A program made the position numbers and the translations under genes. From positions 27,746,203 to 27,810,202 of the forward strand of contig CM055312.2 of NCBI GenBank assembly GCA_029255685.2: 64,000 bases of DNA, read 5' to 3'. The notes under the pieces were generated by a model that saw nothing but the letters and a program-made list of their open reading frames with translations, searched no databases and was not told where the DNA came from. How positions within the stretch are numbered: the stretch's first letter is position 1; each line of letters starts with the position of its first letter. Below are positions 37,711 through 51,172 of the stretch, piece by piece. The stretch comes from Silene conica. Taxonomy: Eukaryota > Streptophyta > Magnoliopsida > Caryophyllales > Caryophyllaceae.

Positions 37711-40604
37711 GTCTTCCCTCCTTACAATGAACTTCGTCCCGAAGTTCACCAACCCGTGGTCAACGAACTGGTCATCGCATAACAACAAATACTAATAAAA
37801 GTACTTCAAAACACAAGTTGTCACATTCCACCCTCCTTAAGAAAACTTTGTCCCCAAAGTTTAACGTATAACTAAGTTAAAGGATATTCACGAATCACCA
37901 TGCAATGCAGGACAGAAGTAATCAAGATTATCCAGTATATTCAAACAATCACGACATACCAATCATTATTATCAACTAGCCATATCATAAATCATTAAGT
38001 TTTTACAATCTCACCCTCTTTAAAACATGGTTACGTCCCCGTAACCTCATTCTAAAAATTTCACTTCCATTTCTCAAGGAGGTCACCGAAACAACAGTCA
38101 CAATTCATCAGATAAGTTATTTACTCTACACTAGGCAACTAGCATCCGATTTTTTTTTTAAGAACCAAAACTCATTTGTCAAATCGTTTTTCGTAGAAAG
38201 ACAAAATCAGGTAACTAACACTTATATATACTCTGGAAATTTTAACACAAACTGAACATATTTACACCAATCTTAGACTAGAAAGACAACTTAGCAATTC
38301 TAGATATAAATGGGTTAAAATCATTTAGGTACACTTCTCATCCACTCACATTACATCATTTGTCAGAAAAACTAGTAAATATGACTTGCGAATAAGAGGT
38401 TTATATCTTGCGGAACAATTTCATATTCAAGCAGAATTTGATAAACACGTAGCTACAGATTTTGTCATGTTGCAAAACAATTACCATAATTATCAAACTT
38501 CAACTTATCATGGATTATCACCTTGAAAACATCTTGAAACCTTTGAAACATTGAAGTGGTAATTGTACATGAATCAAAAGACAATTTTACTAGCTACAGA
38601 TCGATAACAAAGCTACACGGAGACATTCTGATTCTTCTTTACGAAAAGATTGTCCTTGTAAATTTTAACTCATGAATTATGAAAATTTAACGATAAAAGT
38701 AAACGAATTCCCAAGACTAGCGCTTTCTTAATTCACATGTCAAACAATTAATAATTCAGAATATTGTGATCAGATTTTAAACATAGCAAAATGCAATTTA
38801 CTTTGTGGCATAACATTAGTGTCGGTATAAATGAACTAAATTTATATAAAACTCACCATCAACAAGTAAGGTTACACTATCAGATAATAAAGTTCATATT
38901 CATATTATGTGCCTACTGTTCATGCTACTAATGTCATATCAGAATGTTATGTTATATCACAAAATTCATATTTGATTAAACTTTTATATTTAAAACTTTA
39001 CCATTTCAACAATCTAAATCACACAACAACATCCAAAAATCATAATTAAATAACCGCTTAGCTATTTTGCGAGCTATTATACTTTTTAGAAAATATAAGG
39101 AGTTAGCTAATCATAGGAAAACAAATAAATCGCAAAGCTTAAGGAAAGTATTTATAACAAATTTTACAACCCAGTTGGTTGGAACAAAAACTTTACAGCA
39201 CTTAGACAGAGATTTGGACAACTTTCAAAAATCACTATTAAATAACAACTTGTTAACATTTTACGTGGCTTATCATTTTGAAAACGCGAATGAATATTCT
39301 AAACATTGGAGTTGGAATTATGCATAAACAATTAATACGTTTTAAATGGTTTCTTTTGCAAAAACATGGGTCAAAACAGAACTGTGTAGTAACAATCTGA
39401 CCACCGTCGACTCAATTATTTATTTCTTTCAAAATATAACTCGTATCAACATGAAATCAAAAGCATAAGGAAGCTAACTCATAAAGTCATCATACATAAA
39501 ATTTTCATATTCATATAGGGAACACGTTTTAAACGGCATCACGTACAAACAAGGTAAAATTCTGGAAATTTATTATAATTTTGGTTTCAACAAAAAAAAA
39601 AAAAAAATTTACTTCACATTATCACCTCGAAACACAATCATTCCTTCTCTAAAACATGTTGACATATCATTTGAAGCATGGAAACCACGTTGCACCATAT
39701 TAACATGTAATTATCATCTAGAAAACGGTAGAGATTGCGAAACCGAAAATAAAATCAACAAAGTAAATCAATAATCATGTATATATAGACAATGCATTAG
39801 TTCTACCATCGTAACAATCACAACTTATTTAAGTACGTAAATATATCCTAGAAATCACTATGGTGCTACTTATCAGCAACTCATTACACATATTATTATA
39901 CTATATCTTTACCTAAGGGTTCAGGGATCATATAGCCGCATACATATCACCATACATGGATTAATATAATATATACATCTGATCATTCTTATTCAAATAC
40001 CAACAATATATTACATAGTTACGATAGTCATTTAATAACCATATATCATATAGACATTTAAAAACACCAAAATCGTATGATCGTATCCCTCCAAATTATT
40101 GTTCAATAAATATACATCCATTCTCGGAAAATTTCATTTCAATCATTCAGATCAATCAGCATTTCAATATCAGTCGTATTCTTCTAATGCACATCATCAT
40201 ACAAGTCAAGCTTATATTTTAAACTCATATTCCAATTTTCATGTTCTCAATACTTGAAAATCATATATCTCAACCAAGATTCAATATCATTATCATGCTT
40301 CACAATACAGATCACCAACCATATTTCACATCATAACTTACCTCATTCCGCCCCTACAAAACTGTTAGTACAATATAGACAAGGTCTGATCTTTTATTTT
40401 GTTACTAACCACTCTCTACATCACTCAAGGGTTACCAGGTTAGACTGAAAGGGCCAGTGGCTTGGTTTGAGGGGGCCCCTAACTCATTCCAAATCCTGGG
40501 GCTCCTAACAGTTACTAACCTGGGGTTCATTTTATTAGACTCTTCCTACGTTCATTATTTTTCGTTTGGCTTAGGCCTGAGGATCGTTCGCTCTGATACC
40601 ACTT
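37711..40604 (-). other. Element H interior, first copy, non-coding
   Basis: About 2.9 kb with no gag or pol frame. Polypurine tracts (minus strand) lie at 37711-37723 and 37826-37838; the primer site is at 40590-40601. It aligns throughout with 43186-44962 and in blocks with D and G. Confidence 0.82.
40590..40601 (-). other. Primer binding site of H (initiator-Met tRNA)
   Basis: TGGTATCAGAGC on the minus strand, three bases from the LTR at 40605. Confidence 0.86.
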
Positions 40605-41977
40605 TGTAACACTCCCATTTATTTAAGAGCCTTTAGCAAGACATTCTCAAATAAATAGAGTTGTTACCCTCTCGGAATGTCCGAGGTAGTGAATAACAAA
40701 GTAAAACAACCAAAGTACTTTATAAAAACTGATTAAATTTAAACTTTTGATATTACAACTACTACGCAAAGAAAAGTACAACTGATAACATCTAAAGATG
40801 TGTGATCTAATTCTAAGTTGGTCCAAGCCATGTCTCTCTCCATGCCCAAGCTCCTAATCCATCAGTCTCTGACCTGTAGAATCTACTCCCCATTCCGGAT
40901 CATCGTAGGTGTACACGAATACACTGTCAACCTCGCGGTTGAGTAGGATAACACAATAATTATAATGCAACAGATAAATGATATGCAAATGCCATGATAT
41001 GCTCGAGCTCAATCACAATATCAATCTCAATCTCATACCCTTGCACCAAGCCATACCGAACCTCCCGGCAGACTATAATCGGTCGTCACCGAACACCAGC
41101 TCAATAGCTGATAAGACACCAGGCCTGGTCTGCAGAACCACCCTGGGCTTTATATCAGAACAATATCTGACCATAACTTTCTCAGTAACCAATGCATATG
41201 CTATGCTCATGAATGCAACGATATAATTATTCAATCATGCTATCAAATAATGAAATGCTCATGCCATTACCAATAATTCACAATCAATCCAACCCATATC
41301 ATTCTCATATAAATCATTTTCAGCATCCATAACATATAATACCACATCCATTTATAACCCATCATAGAGTATAAGGTCAATGTATCCTACCTGGGATAGC
41401 AATTCTACAAACAAGCAATCACCGTCTAGAAGTATTCCACCTCGAACTCAGTTCCTATAAATATCACTTAATGTCAAATACTACTCATACATCCAACACC
41501 ACTTAATCATTTGCACATAATTGATTTACTTATAGCCTCTTGCGAAAGTGTACATATAAACATGTTCGTGCACGTACCAATTATTATTAACTAAGTATAC
41601 ATACCAATTATTACCCAGATATAACTTACTATATATAGACTTACTAATTATAGCATAAAGTCAAATAATTGATTATTACTAATTTAATAGAATGCATAAA
41701 CAACATGTTACTAAACTCAAAGCTAACCGTAATATTTGCCATTAACATAATTAAAATAACAATAATAATATTAGTAACATTGTTCATACAACCATAAAAA
41801 AATAATAATAAGACAACCCATAATTATAATAACACTAATCATATAATTATCATACTATATTAAAATAATAACAAGACAACAATACTAATAATTATTATCA
41901 CATACTAATAATAATAATAATATACTAGTAATAATAATATGTACACAACAATAACAATAATAATAGGACAATAATAC

Positions 41978-42010
<33 letters not shown>

Positions 42011-43185
42011 TAATATTAATAGAAGTAATAATGACGATCATCTAATAATATGATGATAATAAGACAAAAACAATAATAAAAATCAGAAGAGAACACAAAG
42101 CCATTCACGAAACAGCAATAATAAGCGCACAACCCTCGACACTCCGTTACCGCGACCAACGACCCTCACGAACGCCAGTCCCAACGCCAACAGCAGCCCC
42201 TGACTCCGCCAGTGGCACCACCAGGCTCGCCACTGAGCCGCGGTGGTTCCAGGGGCAGAGCCACCGACCGCCGACACCTCAACCACAACCCATAACTCGC
42301 CTTACAAACTCGACACCCGCAGTTGCTCTCTTTTATGCGGTTATTACGTGTCTGAACTCCCTATACGACAACCACCAAAGAAACGTTTATGAGACCCACG
42401 AACTACCTTGAGAACCACCATCTCCAACCCCCGCATACCACCTAGTGAAATACCCTAACACCCAATCAAACCGTAAGCAGAAACTTAAACGAAATAAACA
42501 CAAATATCGCACATTCACGCTCCCCTGTTCTGAAAACGAAAACTCTATTCTGAACAGCCGATAAACCACCTTCCATGGCGGTCCTAAGCAGTCACGACAA
42601 CCATACTGGGGTTCAAACACAACCAATGCATATCCCAGATTAACAATTTGTAGTAATCAGAAACTATGAGCATGTATCTATGAATCATAAGACGGATTGA
42701 AAATAAGAGGACAAGCAGGAAAACGAGGCAGCATACGAGTATACCTATTTCTCTTAGCAATCGAGCAGCCTTCAAACACCCTAAACCACCGACAAAACCT
42801 CCCTTCTAACCTGTGGATATGGCGGCAGTAAGGTGAGTGAGTCTTTTGTGTGTGACAATTAGGGCAGAGTAGGGTTAGGGTTGTGTTTCTATTCGACAGC
42901 AGCCTCAACACTTGAGAGGTGCGTTTGTTATTTATTTTAACCCTGTCGAGATGGACTGCTCTATGGCACAACTTCGAGGCCCAATTCCGTTACTCAAGAC
43001 ACGATTTACTACCAATTCGCATACTCGGCCCTTTACTAAACATCGTATAAAATACAAAATAATTATGTAAAATATATATAAAACATAGCACATTACTTAT
43101 TAATTATCGAATATAAACTAATCAAATATTATCAAACACGTCAAAATAATTATTAAAATAAAATAGTAAAATACGGAGTATTACA
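40605..43185 (-). mobile_element. Element H, second LTR (uninterrupted)
   Basis: 2581 bp, starting TGTAACACTCCC and ending GGAGTATTACA. It shows the empty target (gccag near 42174) of G. It is followed on the right by another interior rather than by flanking DNA. Confidence 0.88.
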
Positions 43186-44962
43186 GTCTTCCCTCCTTAC
43201 AATGAACTTCGTCCCGAAGTTCACCAACCCGTGGTCAACGAACTGGTCATCGCATAACAACAAATACTAATAAAAGCACTTCAAAACACAAGTTGTCACA
43301 TTCTACCCTCCTTAAGAAAACTTTGTCCCCAAAGTTTAACGTATAACTAAGTTAAAGGATATTCACGAATCACCATGCAATGCAGGACAGAAGTAATCAA
43401 GATTATCCAGTATATTCAAACAATCACGACATACCAATCATTATTATCAACTAGCCATATCATAAATCATTAAGATTTTACAATCTCACCCTCTTTAAAA
43501 CATGGTTACGTCCCCATAACCTCATTATAAAAATTTCACTTCCATTTCTCAAGGAGGTCACCGAAACAACAGTCACAATTCATCAGATAAGTTATTTACT
43601 CTACACTAGGCAACTAGCATCCGATTTTTTTTTTAAGAACCAAAACTCATTTGTCAAATCGTGTTTCGTAGAAAAACAAAATCAGGTAACTAACACTTAT
43701 ATATACTCTGGAAATTTTAACACAAACTGAACATATTTACACCAATCTTAGACTAGCAAGACAACTTAGCAATTCTAGATATAAATGGGTTAAAATCATT
43801 TAGGTACACTTCCCATCCACTCACATTACATCATTTGTCAGAAAAACTAGTAAATGTGACTTGCGAAAGAAGAGGTTTATATCTTGCGGAACAATTTCAT
43901 ATTCAAGCAGAATTTGATAAACACGTAGCTACAGATTTTGTCATGTTGCAAAGCAATTACCATAATTATCAAACATCAACTTATCAAGGATTATCACCTT
44001 GTAAACATCTTGAAACCTTTGAAACATTGAAGTGGTAATTGTACATGAATCAAAAGACAATTTTACTAGCTACAGATCGATAACAAAGCTACACGGAGAC
44101 ATTCTGATTCTTCTTTACGAAAAGATTGTCCTTGTAAATTTTAACTCATGTATTATGAAAATTTAACGATAAAAGTAAACGAATTCCCAAGACTAGCGCT
44201 TTCTTAATTCACATGTCAAACAATTAATAATTCAGAATATTGTGATCAGATTTTAAACATAGCAAAATGCAATTTACTTTGTGGCATAACATTAGTGTCG
44301 GTATAAATGAACTAACTTTATATAAAACTCACCATCAACAAGTAAGGTTACACTATCAGATAATAAAGTTCATATTCATATTATGTGTCTACTGTTCATG
44401 CTACTAATGTCATATCAGAATGTTTTGTTACATCACAAAATTCATATTTGATTAAACTTTTATATTTAAAACTTTACCATTTCAACAATCTACATCACAC
44501 AACAACATCCAAAAACCATAATTAAATAACCGCTTAGCTATTTTGCGAGCTATTATACTTTTTAGAAAATATAAGGAGTTAGCTAATCATAGGAAAACAA
44601 ATAAATCGCAAAGCTTAAGGAAAGTATTTATAACAAATTTTACAACTCAGTTGGTTGGAACAAAAACTTTACAGCACTTAGACAGAGATTTGGACAACTT
44701 TCAAAAATCACTATTAAATAACAACTTGTTAACATTTTACGTGGCTTATCATTTTGAAAACGCGAATGAATATTCTAAACATTGGAGTTGGAATTATGCA
44801 TAAAGAATAAATACGTTTTAAATGGTTTCTTTTGCAAAAACATGGGTCAAAACAGAACTGTGCAGTAACAATCTGACCACCGTCGACTCAATTATTTATT
44901 TCTCTCAAAATATAACTCGTATCAACATGAAATCAAAAGCATAGGGAAGCTAACTCATAAGG
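43186..44962 (-). other. Element H interior, second copy, truncated
   Basis: Repeats 37711 to about 39487 with a few percent difference or less, then stops abruptly at about 44962, where TRIM sequence begins. With the preceding LTR this makes an LTR-interior-LTR-interior array, as produced by unequal recombination. Confidence 0.84.
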
Positions 44963-45385
44963 TTATAAACACATCACAATCCTCACATTCTACCGATGTG
45001 GGACAACTTTCCTCTCATACTCTTGGGTTATTACAAACTCCTCCACTTAAAGAACACAACGTCCTTGTTGTGCCTCAAACTTGACCACAACCAGGGCCAA
45101 AATCCACCCCCGCTAGGTGTGTGACCCGGGTTCTCCCGACCACAGGCTCACCACACGGTCGCAGGGTCGCTCTGATACCATTTGTAACAACCCGACCCAC
45201 CACCGGCGTAACGCAAACCCAATAAGATGGGTGCACACTTTTGGGCCCATTATTTGTCCTCACTTAAGCCCAAAAGCACAAGGCCTTGTTACTAAGTGGT
45301 GGGTGGAAGCTATTATAAACACATCACAAGCCTCACATTCTACCTATGTGGGACAACTTTCCTCTCATACTCTTGGGGTATTACA
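44963..45385 (-). mobile_element. Truncated TRIM (miniature LTR retrotransposon)
   Basis: The right LTR is 45183-45385 (203 bp; TGTAACAACCCG to GGGGTATTACA). A partial left LTR (44963-45035) repeats its last about 73 bp. Between them are 147 bp holding a polypurine tract complement (near 45036-45050) and the primer site TGGTATCAGAGC (minus strand, 45169-45180). There is no coding capacity. Its size and signals fit a terminal-repeat retrotransposon in miniature. The left end is fused to H interior. Confidence 0.8.
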
Positions 45386-45725
45386 GTATTCTTGTTCACC
45401 TAAGATGATCCGAAATGGGGAGTAGACATTTTAGGTCAGAGACAGGCGGACTAGGACTTGGCATGGATGAGAGACAAGGATTTGATTTACCTAGCTTTAG
45501 ATCACTTAGTCTCTTTCATAGTTGTTCACTTGTTATATTTCAATTGTTTTGGAAGTTTGGTTTGGACTATGCCTTGTAACAGTTTTTAGTTTAACCTCTT
45601 ATAATTTTAAAGTACTGTGTTTCTTTCACTGTGATTATCTACTATCCTGGTTTATCCAGGATGGTAATAGTCCTATTTACTCTGGAAGTCCTAGTTCAGG
45701 CTCCTAGGTAAATGGGGGTGTTACA
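45386..45725 (+). mobile_element. Element F LTR, right part
   Basis: Plus-strand LTR tail: GTATTCTTGTTCACC, ATGATCCGAAATGGGGAGTAGA and the terminal GGGGGTGTTACA. It begins exactly where the left part at 17979 breaks off in the LTR consensus (GTTGACAGT, GTATTC, ACACCTACGATGATCCGG). The flanks atatt (17975-17979) and gtatt (45386-45390) match at 4 of 5 bases. Confidence 0.65.
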
Positions 45726-46014
45726 TCTTATATTATGAAGTTGCTCTTGTAATCTCTTAATGTCAATTTAAAGGTGGTAATGGATTCAAACAAGTGGCAT
45801 ATGATCAAATATTTGATGAGCTTGAGGAGGAAGAATGCACCACGGAAGCCGAGGTGACTAAGTTGGACTAATAGAAGAAGGTTGATGGATTTGTACAAGA
45901 AACATATTATGATAAGTAATGTAGTAGAATAGTGTAAACTTTTGATAAATTTGTAATGTAGTATGATAAGTGTAAACTTTTGGTAAATTTGTAATGCAGT
46001 CTGCAATGCCGCAA
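45726..46014 (+). other. Unassigned segment, possible 3' end of a gene
   Basis: 289 bp not matching the neighbouring elements. A plus-strand frame (about 45773-45869) encodes an acidic tail (GFKQVAYDQIFDELEEEE, then TKLD) followed by a stop and AT-rich sequence like a 3' untranslated region. A 38-bp unit is tandemly duplicated (45931-46006). I do not recognise the protein; a transposase C-terminus or a host gene fragment are both possible. Confidence 0.3.
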
Positions 46015-46607
46015 TGCCGTCGTTGAGGGTGCCAAAGATAAAATTTATAACCTTAGCTTTAAATAGATAGTGAAAGTCAAGGGTCGAACCACAAGGAGGT
46101 GGGGAATGTTTATTGTTCTATGTTAATGCCTTAAGGTAACAAAATTGGGGGTTTGATTGGTTTGATTGATGCTAAGTCTAATAAAATAAAGGCAAGATGA
46201 AACGAAAATAAAAATATGAATGAAACTAATGGTAAAAAGAATGCTAGGATGTTCAGTTCATAAAAGCTACGACAGTATATAGTCTAGGTCAACATGTATT
46301 GCAGTGGCGTAAGGGGTGTAACAAATGCTCTCGGTCTATGTTACCTAATAGCTTCTTTCGGCCTATGCTGTTAGTTCCTAGGTCTCACAAATATTAGGTG
46401 TCAACAATAAGGGTGATTCCTAAAGTCTAGGTCACATACCTTTCAGTCTTATTAGTAACCTAGTTGTCTTAAAACGTTAACCAATGCCCTCTCCGTATCT
46501 TTCAATCTTGGGTGAGTCATTACTAGTGTCCTACAAGTCTCCTTTCGGTCTCGTCATAGGGTACTATAATTAACGAAGCAAAACAGGTTCTTAACATACG
46601 CGGCATT

Positions 46608-46683
46608 GGTCGACCGACCGACTACTTCAGTCGATCGACCAACGACCCTTAGTCGACCGACCAGTTAAGCCGGTCGGCCACCC
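46608..46683. repeat. Paired GGTCGACCGACC motifs in A LTR (first cluster)
   Basis: Pairs at 46608/46629 and 46651/46672, 21 bp each, with one or two substitutions per copy. Confidence 0.85.
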
Positions 46684-47220
46684 AGAGGTCTGCTACAGGT
46701 CGTCTGATTTATACCGTCTACGCAATTAATCACCTACATCCTAACATATGGGTTTAGCTACTCATAACTGCAATAAGAACAACAATAATAATTGAAATAA
46801 CAGAATCCATGGCAAACAATATGATAAGCATACGATTAACAAGGTTTGGGATTCTATCTAACCGGATACTTGCAATTCTATAAAAAGAATAATAAGAAAC
46901 TGAAACTTAAAAGAAGATTACCGCGAAAAGGAATTAGGGCAGAAAGAATTTGCTTATTGAATTGCGTGGAAACAATTGTTTGAAAGAACGAACTAAGAAC
47001 AATGCTAAAAACTAAAACTAAGGAATACAGTAACTTTTGTGGAGAGATTAGAACTAAAGCAAGAATTAGAGACTCGGTAAACTGACGTAAAGACTTGATG
47101 ATAAAAACTAGATGATTACTCCTAATGATGGATTAGTCTTTTATAGGAAAAATAAAAAAAAGTTTCTTCTTTGACCTAATGCGTGCGTGGGCTTTGCGAA
47201 GCTTCTGAAATCTACGCTGC

Positions 47221-47356
47221 GGTCGCCCAACCAGGGGTCTCGGTCGGTCGACCGATTATCGGGCCCAAGAGGTCTTCTGATTTCGAACTCTGAATTCTGA
47301 ACTTGAGATATCAGGTACTTTGGTCGACCGACCAGGGTACTCGGTCGGTCGACCGG
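47221..47356. repeat. Paired GGTCGACCGACC motifs in A LTR (second cluster)
   Basis: Pairs at 47221/47242 (first copy degenerate) and 47322/47343, again 21 bp apart. In the latter the two halves are reverse complements, so the RNA could form a 12-bp stem with a 9-nt loop. Confidence 0.85.
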
Positions 47357-47661
47357 TTCTCCTGAGTCTCAGCTCTTGAATTCTTCTTAAGTCGGTCTTA
47401 TGGTCCTTGGTTTGCGCATTGGATGTTGTTTCCTCCTCGTTCCTTAGTTTCTTTGGTTCTGCAAAATTCCCGAGGGTAGCGTTTGGCCTGAAATCGCCTC
47501 TTTTCCGCATAATTCTGCAAAAGAGCATAAAAATACGAAAGTAGACAATTGTTGGGAAATAAAGGCTAAAACTCGTAAATGAGCTCTAAAATGCGTGTAA
47601 AAATAGATGTAAAACATCATAAAATAGACACGCATCAAATTTCCCAAACCAAACCTTGCTT

Positions 47662-47691
47662 CACTACTACAGAAAGCCTTAAGGACATCGG
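47662..47691. repeat. Left terminal inverted repeat of CACTA
   Basis: 30 bp, a perfect inverted match to 59015-59044. The CACTA start and 3-bp duplication identify the superfamily. Confidence 0.95.
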
Positions 47692-47799
47692 TCAATGCAC
47701 ATCGGTTTTTTAAAAAACCGATGTAATAAATAATGCACATCGGTTTTTTCAAAAATCCGATGTCCTTATAGAGTTATTTACATCGGTTGTTTTTACAAC
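47692..47799. repeat. Left subterminal repeats of CACTA
   Basis: Alternating ACATCGG and CCGATGT motifs in both orientations, presumed transposase-binding sites. They continue beyond B at 55942-56045, partly as ACATCGG and partly decayed to CCATGTCCAT. Confidence 0.75.
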
Positions 47800-49352
47800 T
47801 GATGCCCGTCGTTGAAGGTACCAAAGATAAATTTATAATTCCTAACTTTAACAATAGATAGTGAAAGTCAGGGTCGAACCACAAGGAGGTGGGGAATGTT
47901 TATTGTTTGATGTTGATGTTCAAAGTAACAAATTGGGGGTTTGATTGGTTGATTACTAAGTCTAAAGTAAACATAAAAATAAAACAAGAAAATAAAGATG
48001 AGATTAAAACTATATAAAAGGGGATGCTAGGATGTTCGGGTAGTAAATAGCTAAGGTAAAATAAATTCTAAGGTCAACATGTATTGCAGTCGCGTAAGGG
48101 GGTGTAACATATCTTTTTAAGTCTATGCTACCTAATAGCTCCTTTCGGCCTATGCTATTAGTTCCTAGGTCTCACAATTATTGGGTGTCAACAATAAGGG
48201 TGATTCCTAAATCCCAGGTCACATACCTTTCAGCCTTGAGTAACCTATCCGTCTTAAGGTGTAAACCAATGCCCTTCCCGTATCTTTCAATCTTGGGTAG
48301 GTCATTACTAACATCCTACAAATCTCCTTATGGTCTCATTGCAGGATATTATAATTAACAAGAAAAGACGAAATAAGAAAACATACGCGGGTGGTCGACC
48401 GACCGGCTACTCCAGTCGGCCGACCACGGCCTCGGTCGACCGACCAGCTATTCCAGTCGGCCGACCGTGGTCCTGCTACAAGTCGGTCTTTCGAATTCTA
48501 TTTACCTACGCATATTCATCCCCTACATCCTAACATATGAAAATTAGCTACTCATGGTTGTTAAGATGATTATGAAATTGAGAATAAACATGGAGAACAT
48601 AGTAAATAATCTAAACATGCAAGATTCAATAAAGCTTGGGATTCTAACTTAACAATTATAATAAAAATAAGAACTATAATAAAAAGCTAGATTAAAAGAG
48701 TAATTACCACAATTGGAATTAGGGCAGAAAAAAACTAACTTTATTGAATGCTTGAGAATTATTGAAAGATTACAAAACTAAATCTGATAAAACTTGATAC
48801 TGAAAGATTCGATGCAAAACTTGATTATCAAGATCTAAGATATCTAAACCCTAGCTACAAGATTAGCTTATATAGGGTAAGAGATTAGAGTTTCCTAAAG
48901 ACTCTAATTCTAGTTTATTTCCGAAAAGAATCGATTGGGCTTCTGTTGTGGTCGGTCGACCTACTATTCGGGTCGGTCGACCGCTTCCTGTTGGGCTTCT
49001 TTTATTTCCGGCATTCCTTGAAATTTGGGCTTAGTTAAAATTCAGGACTGGTCGGCCGACCCGTTTAGCTGGTCGGTCGACCGCCTCTGTACGGAAATCT
49101 TCGGATTTCTCTTGTTTTGACTTTTGGCACTTGACTTTGACTCCAATTGACTTTCCATTTATTCCTCAATTAAGCAAAAGACTCGAGGATACGAATTTGG
49201 TGCTAAATCGTCTCTTTTCCGCATAAATCTGCAAAAGTGCATAAAAATACGAAAGTACACAATTTGTGGGAAATAAAGGCTAAAACATAGTAAATGAGCG
49301 ACCAAATACGTGTAAAAATAGATGTAAAACATCATAAAATAGACACGTATCA
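47800..49352 (-). repeat. 3' LTR of B
   Basis: 1553 bp, TGATGCCCGTC to GACACGTATCA (plus-strand view). Motif pairs start at 48393, 48434, 48950 and 49050, each 21 bp start to start. An AAACCCTAG motif lies near 48847. Confidence 0.96.
48393..49083. repeat. Paired GGTCGACCGACC motifs in B 3' LTR
   Basis: Pairs 48393/48414, 48434/48455, 48950/48971 and 49050/49071, all exactly 21 bp. Confidence 0.9.
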
Positions 49353-50010
49353 AATTCCCCAAACCAAACCCTTGCTTGCCCTCAAGCAAGAAATAGACTC
49401 GATCCTAACTAATGGAACGATTTCAATCTCAGAGCGAAATTTACATGTAAGCCTAAACCAATACCAAGAACAAAATGAGATAATATTCAAATCATGCAAA
49501 CGAGTTATGGTGTCGTCAAACTTGCAACACTAGAGACTATAGAGACTTTATACCATGGACTCTCGCGGTGCGCTCGAGACACTCATGAAGCAAAGGGTGA
49601 GTATATGTAAAAGATAGAAAGAAGTAATTTTGTAGAGACACTCACCTAACTGCGACCCATGAAAACATGCCTGCAATCTAACATGAACAGGAATTCTACA
49701 ACTTTGTATAACAATCTCATTTAAGTGACCTAGATACATGCAAATGAGGTACGAAAGGTACGTGAGGTTAAAGGTAAAAGTGGTTAAGATGTTTTTGGAT
49801 TTGTGGGGTTAGTAGCCAAGCTAGTAAAACCGATTCCCAACAACATATTTCACAACTTTTTTGATATTAAGAAAGTGCTCTTTTGTAGCACAACTCTCAC
49901 ATTTGAATATAAGAAAGGACTCCCAAATATTTTTGAATGAAGTACGGGAGTGATAACATATAAAAGAAAGGAATTTCCGGAACGAAATTTTGAATCTGGT
50001 ATTGTCAGTT

Positions 50011-50047
50011 GGTCGACCGACCCAATAAGGTGGTCGGTCGACTGACT
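50011..50047. repeat. Motif pair in B interior
   Basis: GGTCGACCGACC at 50011 and GGTCGGTCGACT at 50032. The halves are near-perfect reverse complements, giving a hairpin with a 9-nt loop. Aligns with 59742-59778 in A. Confidence 0.9.
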
Positions 50048-51067
50048 CCACTGTATATTTTTATTTTTTTTCGTTTTTTTTTTTTCTTTTCTTTCTTTCT
50101 TTTTCTGAATTTTTCTGTTCTTTTTTTTTCTTTTCTTGCTTTCTTTCTTTCTTTTCTCTTTTTGCTCATGATAGCATACAAACCAAGATGCCTCAAAAAA
50201 TAAACCAAAGACCACAAATACTAGCTTGGAAGGGTAGGCTAAGTATGGGATGTAGTTTTGGGGGAATAAAAAGGCAATTTTGGCTATGTGAAGCTTATGG
50301 GTAAATATGAGAAAAGGGATCCCAAATGCACGTATCAAGACTCACAAAACGAGAAAGTAAAACAAGTATATAGCAATTCAAGCTCATGTTTATGCATATT
50401 GATGTAACATGTTCCAAGGGGAGTACTACTCACATCCTAGACAACTGGTTTAAGAATGAAACCAGGAAATAAGCTCTAAACCTTAGAATGTATAGTAGGC
50501 TGCCAAGGTATAAGTCAAGTCTCAAGATATGCAAGTTGACAAAAACTCGTAGATATGCGAAAGACTCTCATACTAAAACAAGTTGACAAGGCAAGGTAAA
50601 GGCATAAACATGTAAGATAGCTAAATCATCCTTGAAATACTTTCGTTCCGACTCGACCTATATGCTAAAATAAACGTGCATTTTTTTGGAATTTTTGAAT
50701 TTTTTAATTTTTTTGGATTTTTGTATATATAAGGAAAATAAAGAAAAGAACGATGCAAGACAGAAATGCAATAAACGTGTGACAAAATGCAATGCATGTA
50801 ACACGAAACCATTCCCCAAACCAACCCGCACAATGTCCCCATTGTGCATTAGCCTAAGTAAAGGTTTCAGAAAATTAAAGGAAAGATGCAAAGAAATTAA
50901 AACTAAGGAAAAACTGGAAAGAACTCACTGGGTTATGAAGTGCATGAGAAAAACCTCCCCAAACCAGCGTAAGCTGGGAGGTTTTGGTGGCCAGCAGTGC
51001 CACTCAAGTAACCAAGTCAATTTCATGATTTCCAAGGGAGATAAACGAAAGACCGCAGCAGAGAGCA

Positions 51068-51172
51068 GGTCGACCGACCGATATTACAGGTCGACCGACC
51101 TCCTGTTGACCACAGAAAAATCAGCGATACAGCGTCTCTGGTCGACCGACTGATGTTTCTGGTCGGTCGACC
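51068..51172. repeat. Four-site motif module in B interior
   Basis: Pairs 51068/51089 and 51140/51161; the pairs start 72 bp apart. A has the same module at 60930-61034. Confidence 0.9.

Larger units (their letters stand above)
46015..47637 (-). mobile_element. Element A, left (3') LTR (Athila-like family)
   Basis: About 1.62 kb, homologous to B's LTRs throughout and ending GACACGCATCA as theirs end GACACGTATCA. The exact left edge is uncertain by a few bases. A polypurine tract complement (AATTTCCCAAACCAAACC, 47638-47655) follows, then the CACTA insertion. It is clearly more diverged from B than B's LTRs are from each other. Confidence 0.82.

Noticed and set aside
48125..48358. 77-codon frame repeated at 54709-54942
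   Set aside because: Lies in the two LTRs of B; no known domain.
50005..50217. Lys/Glu-rich frame resembling a nuclear protein, similar to 59736-59936
   Set aside because: Antisense of a pyrimidine-rich tract in the non-coding interior of B and A.
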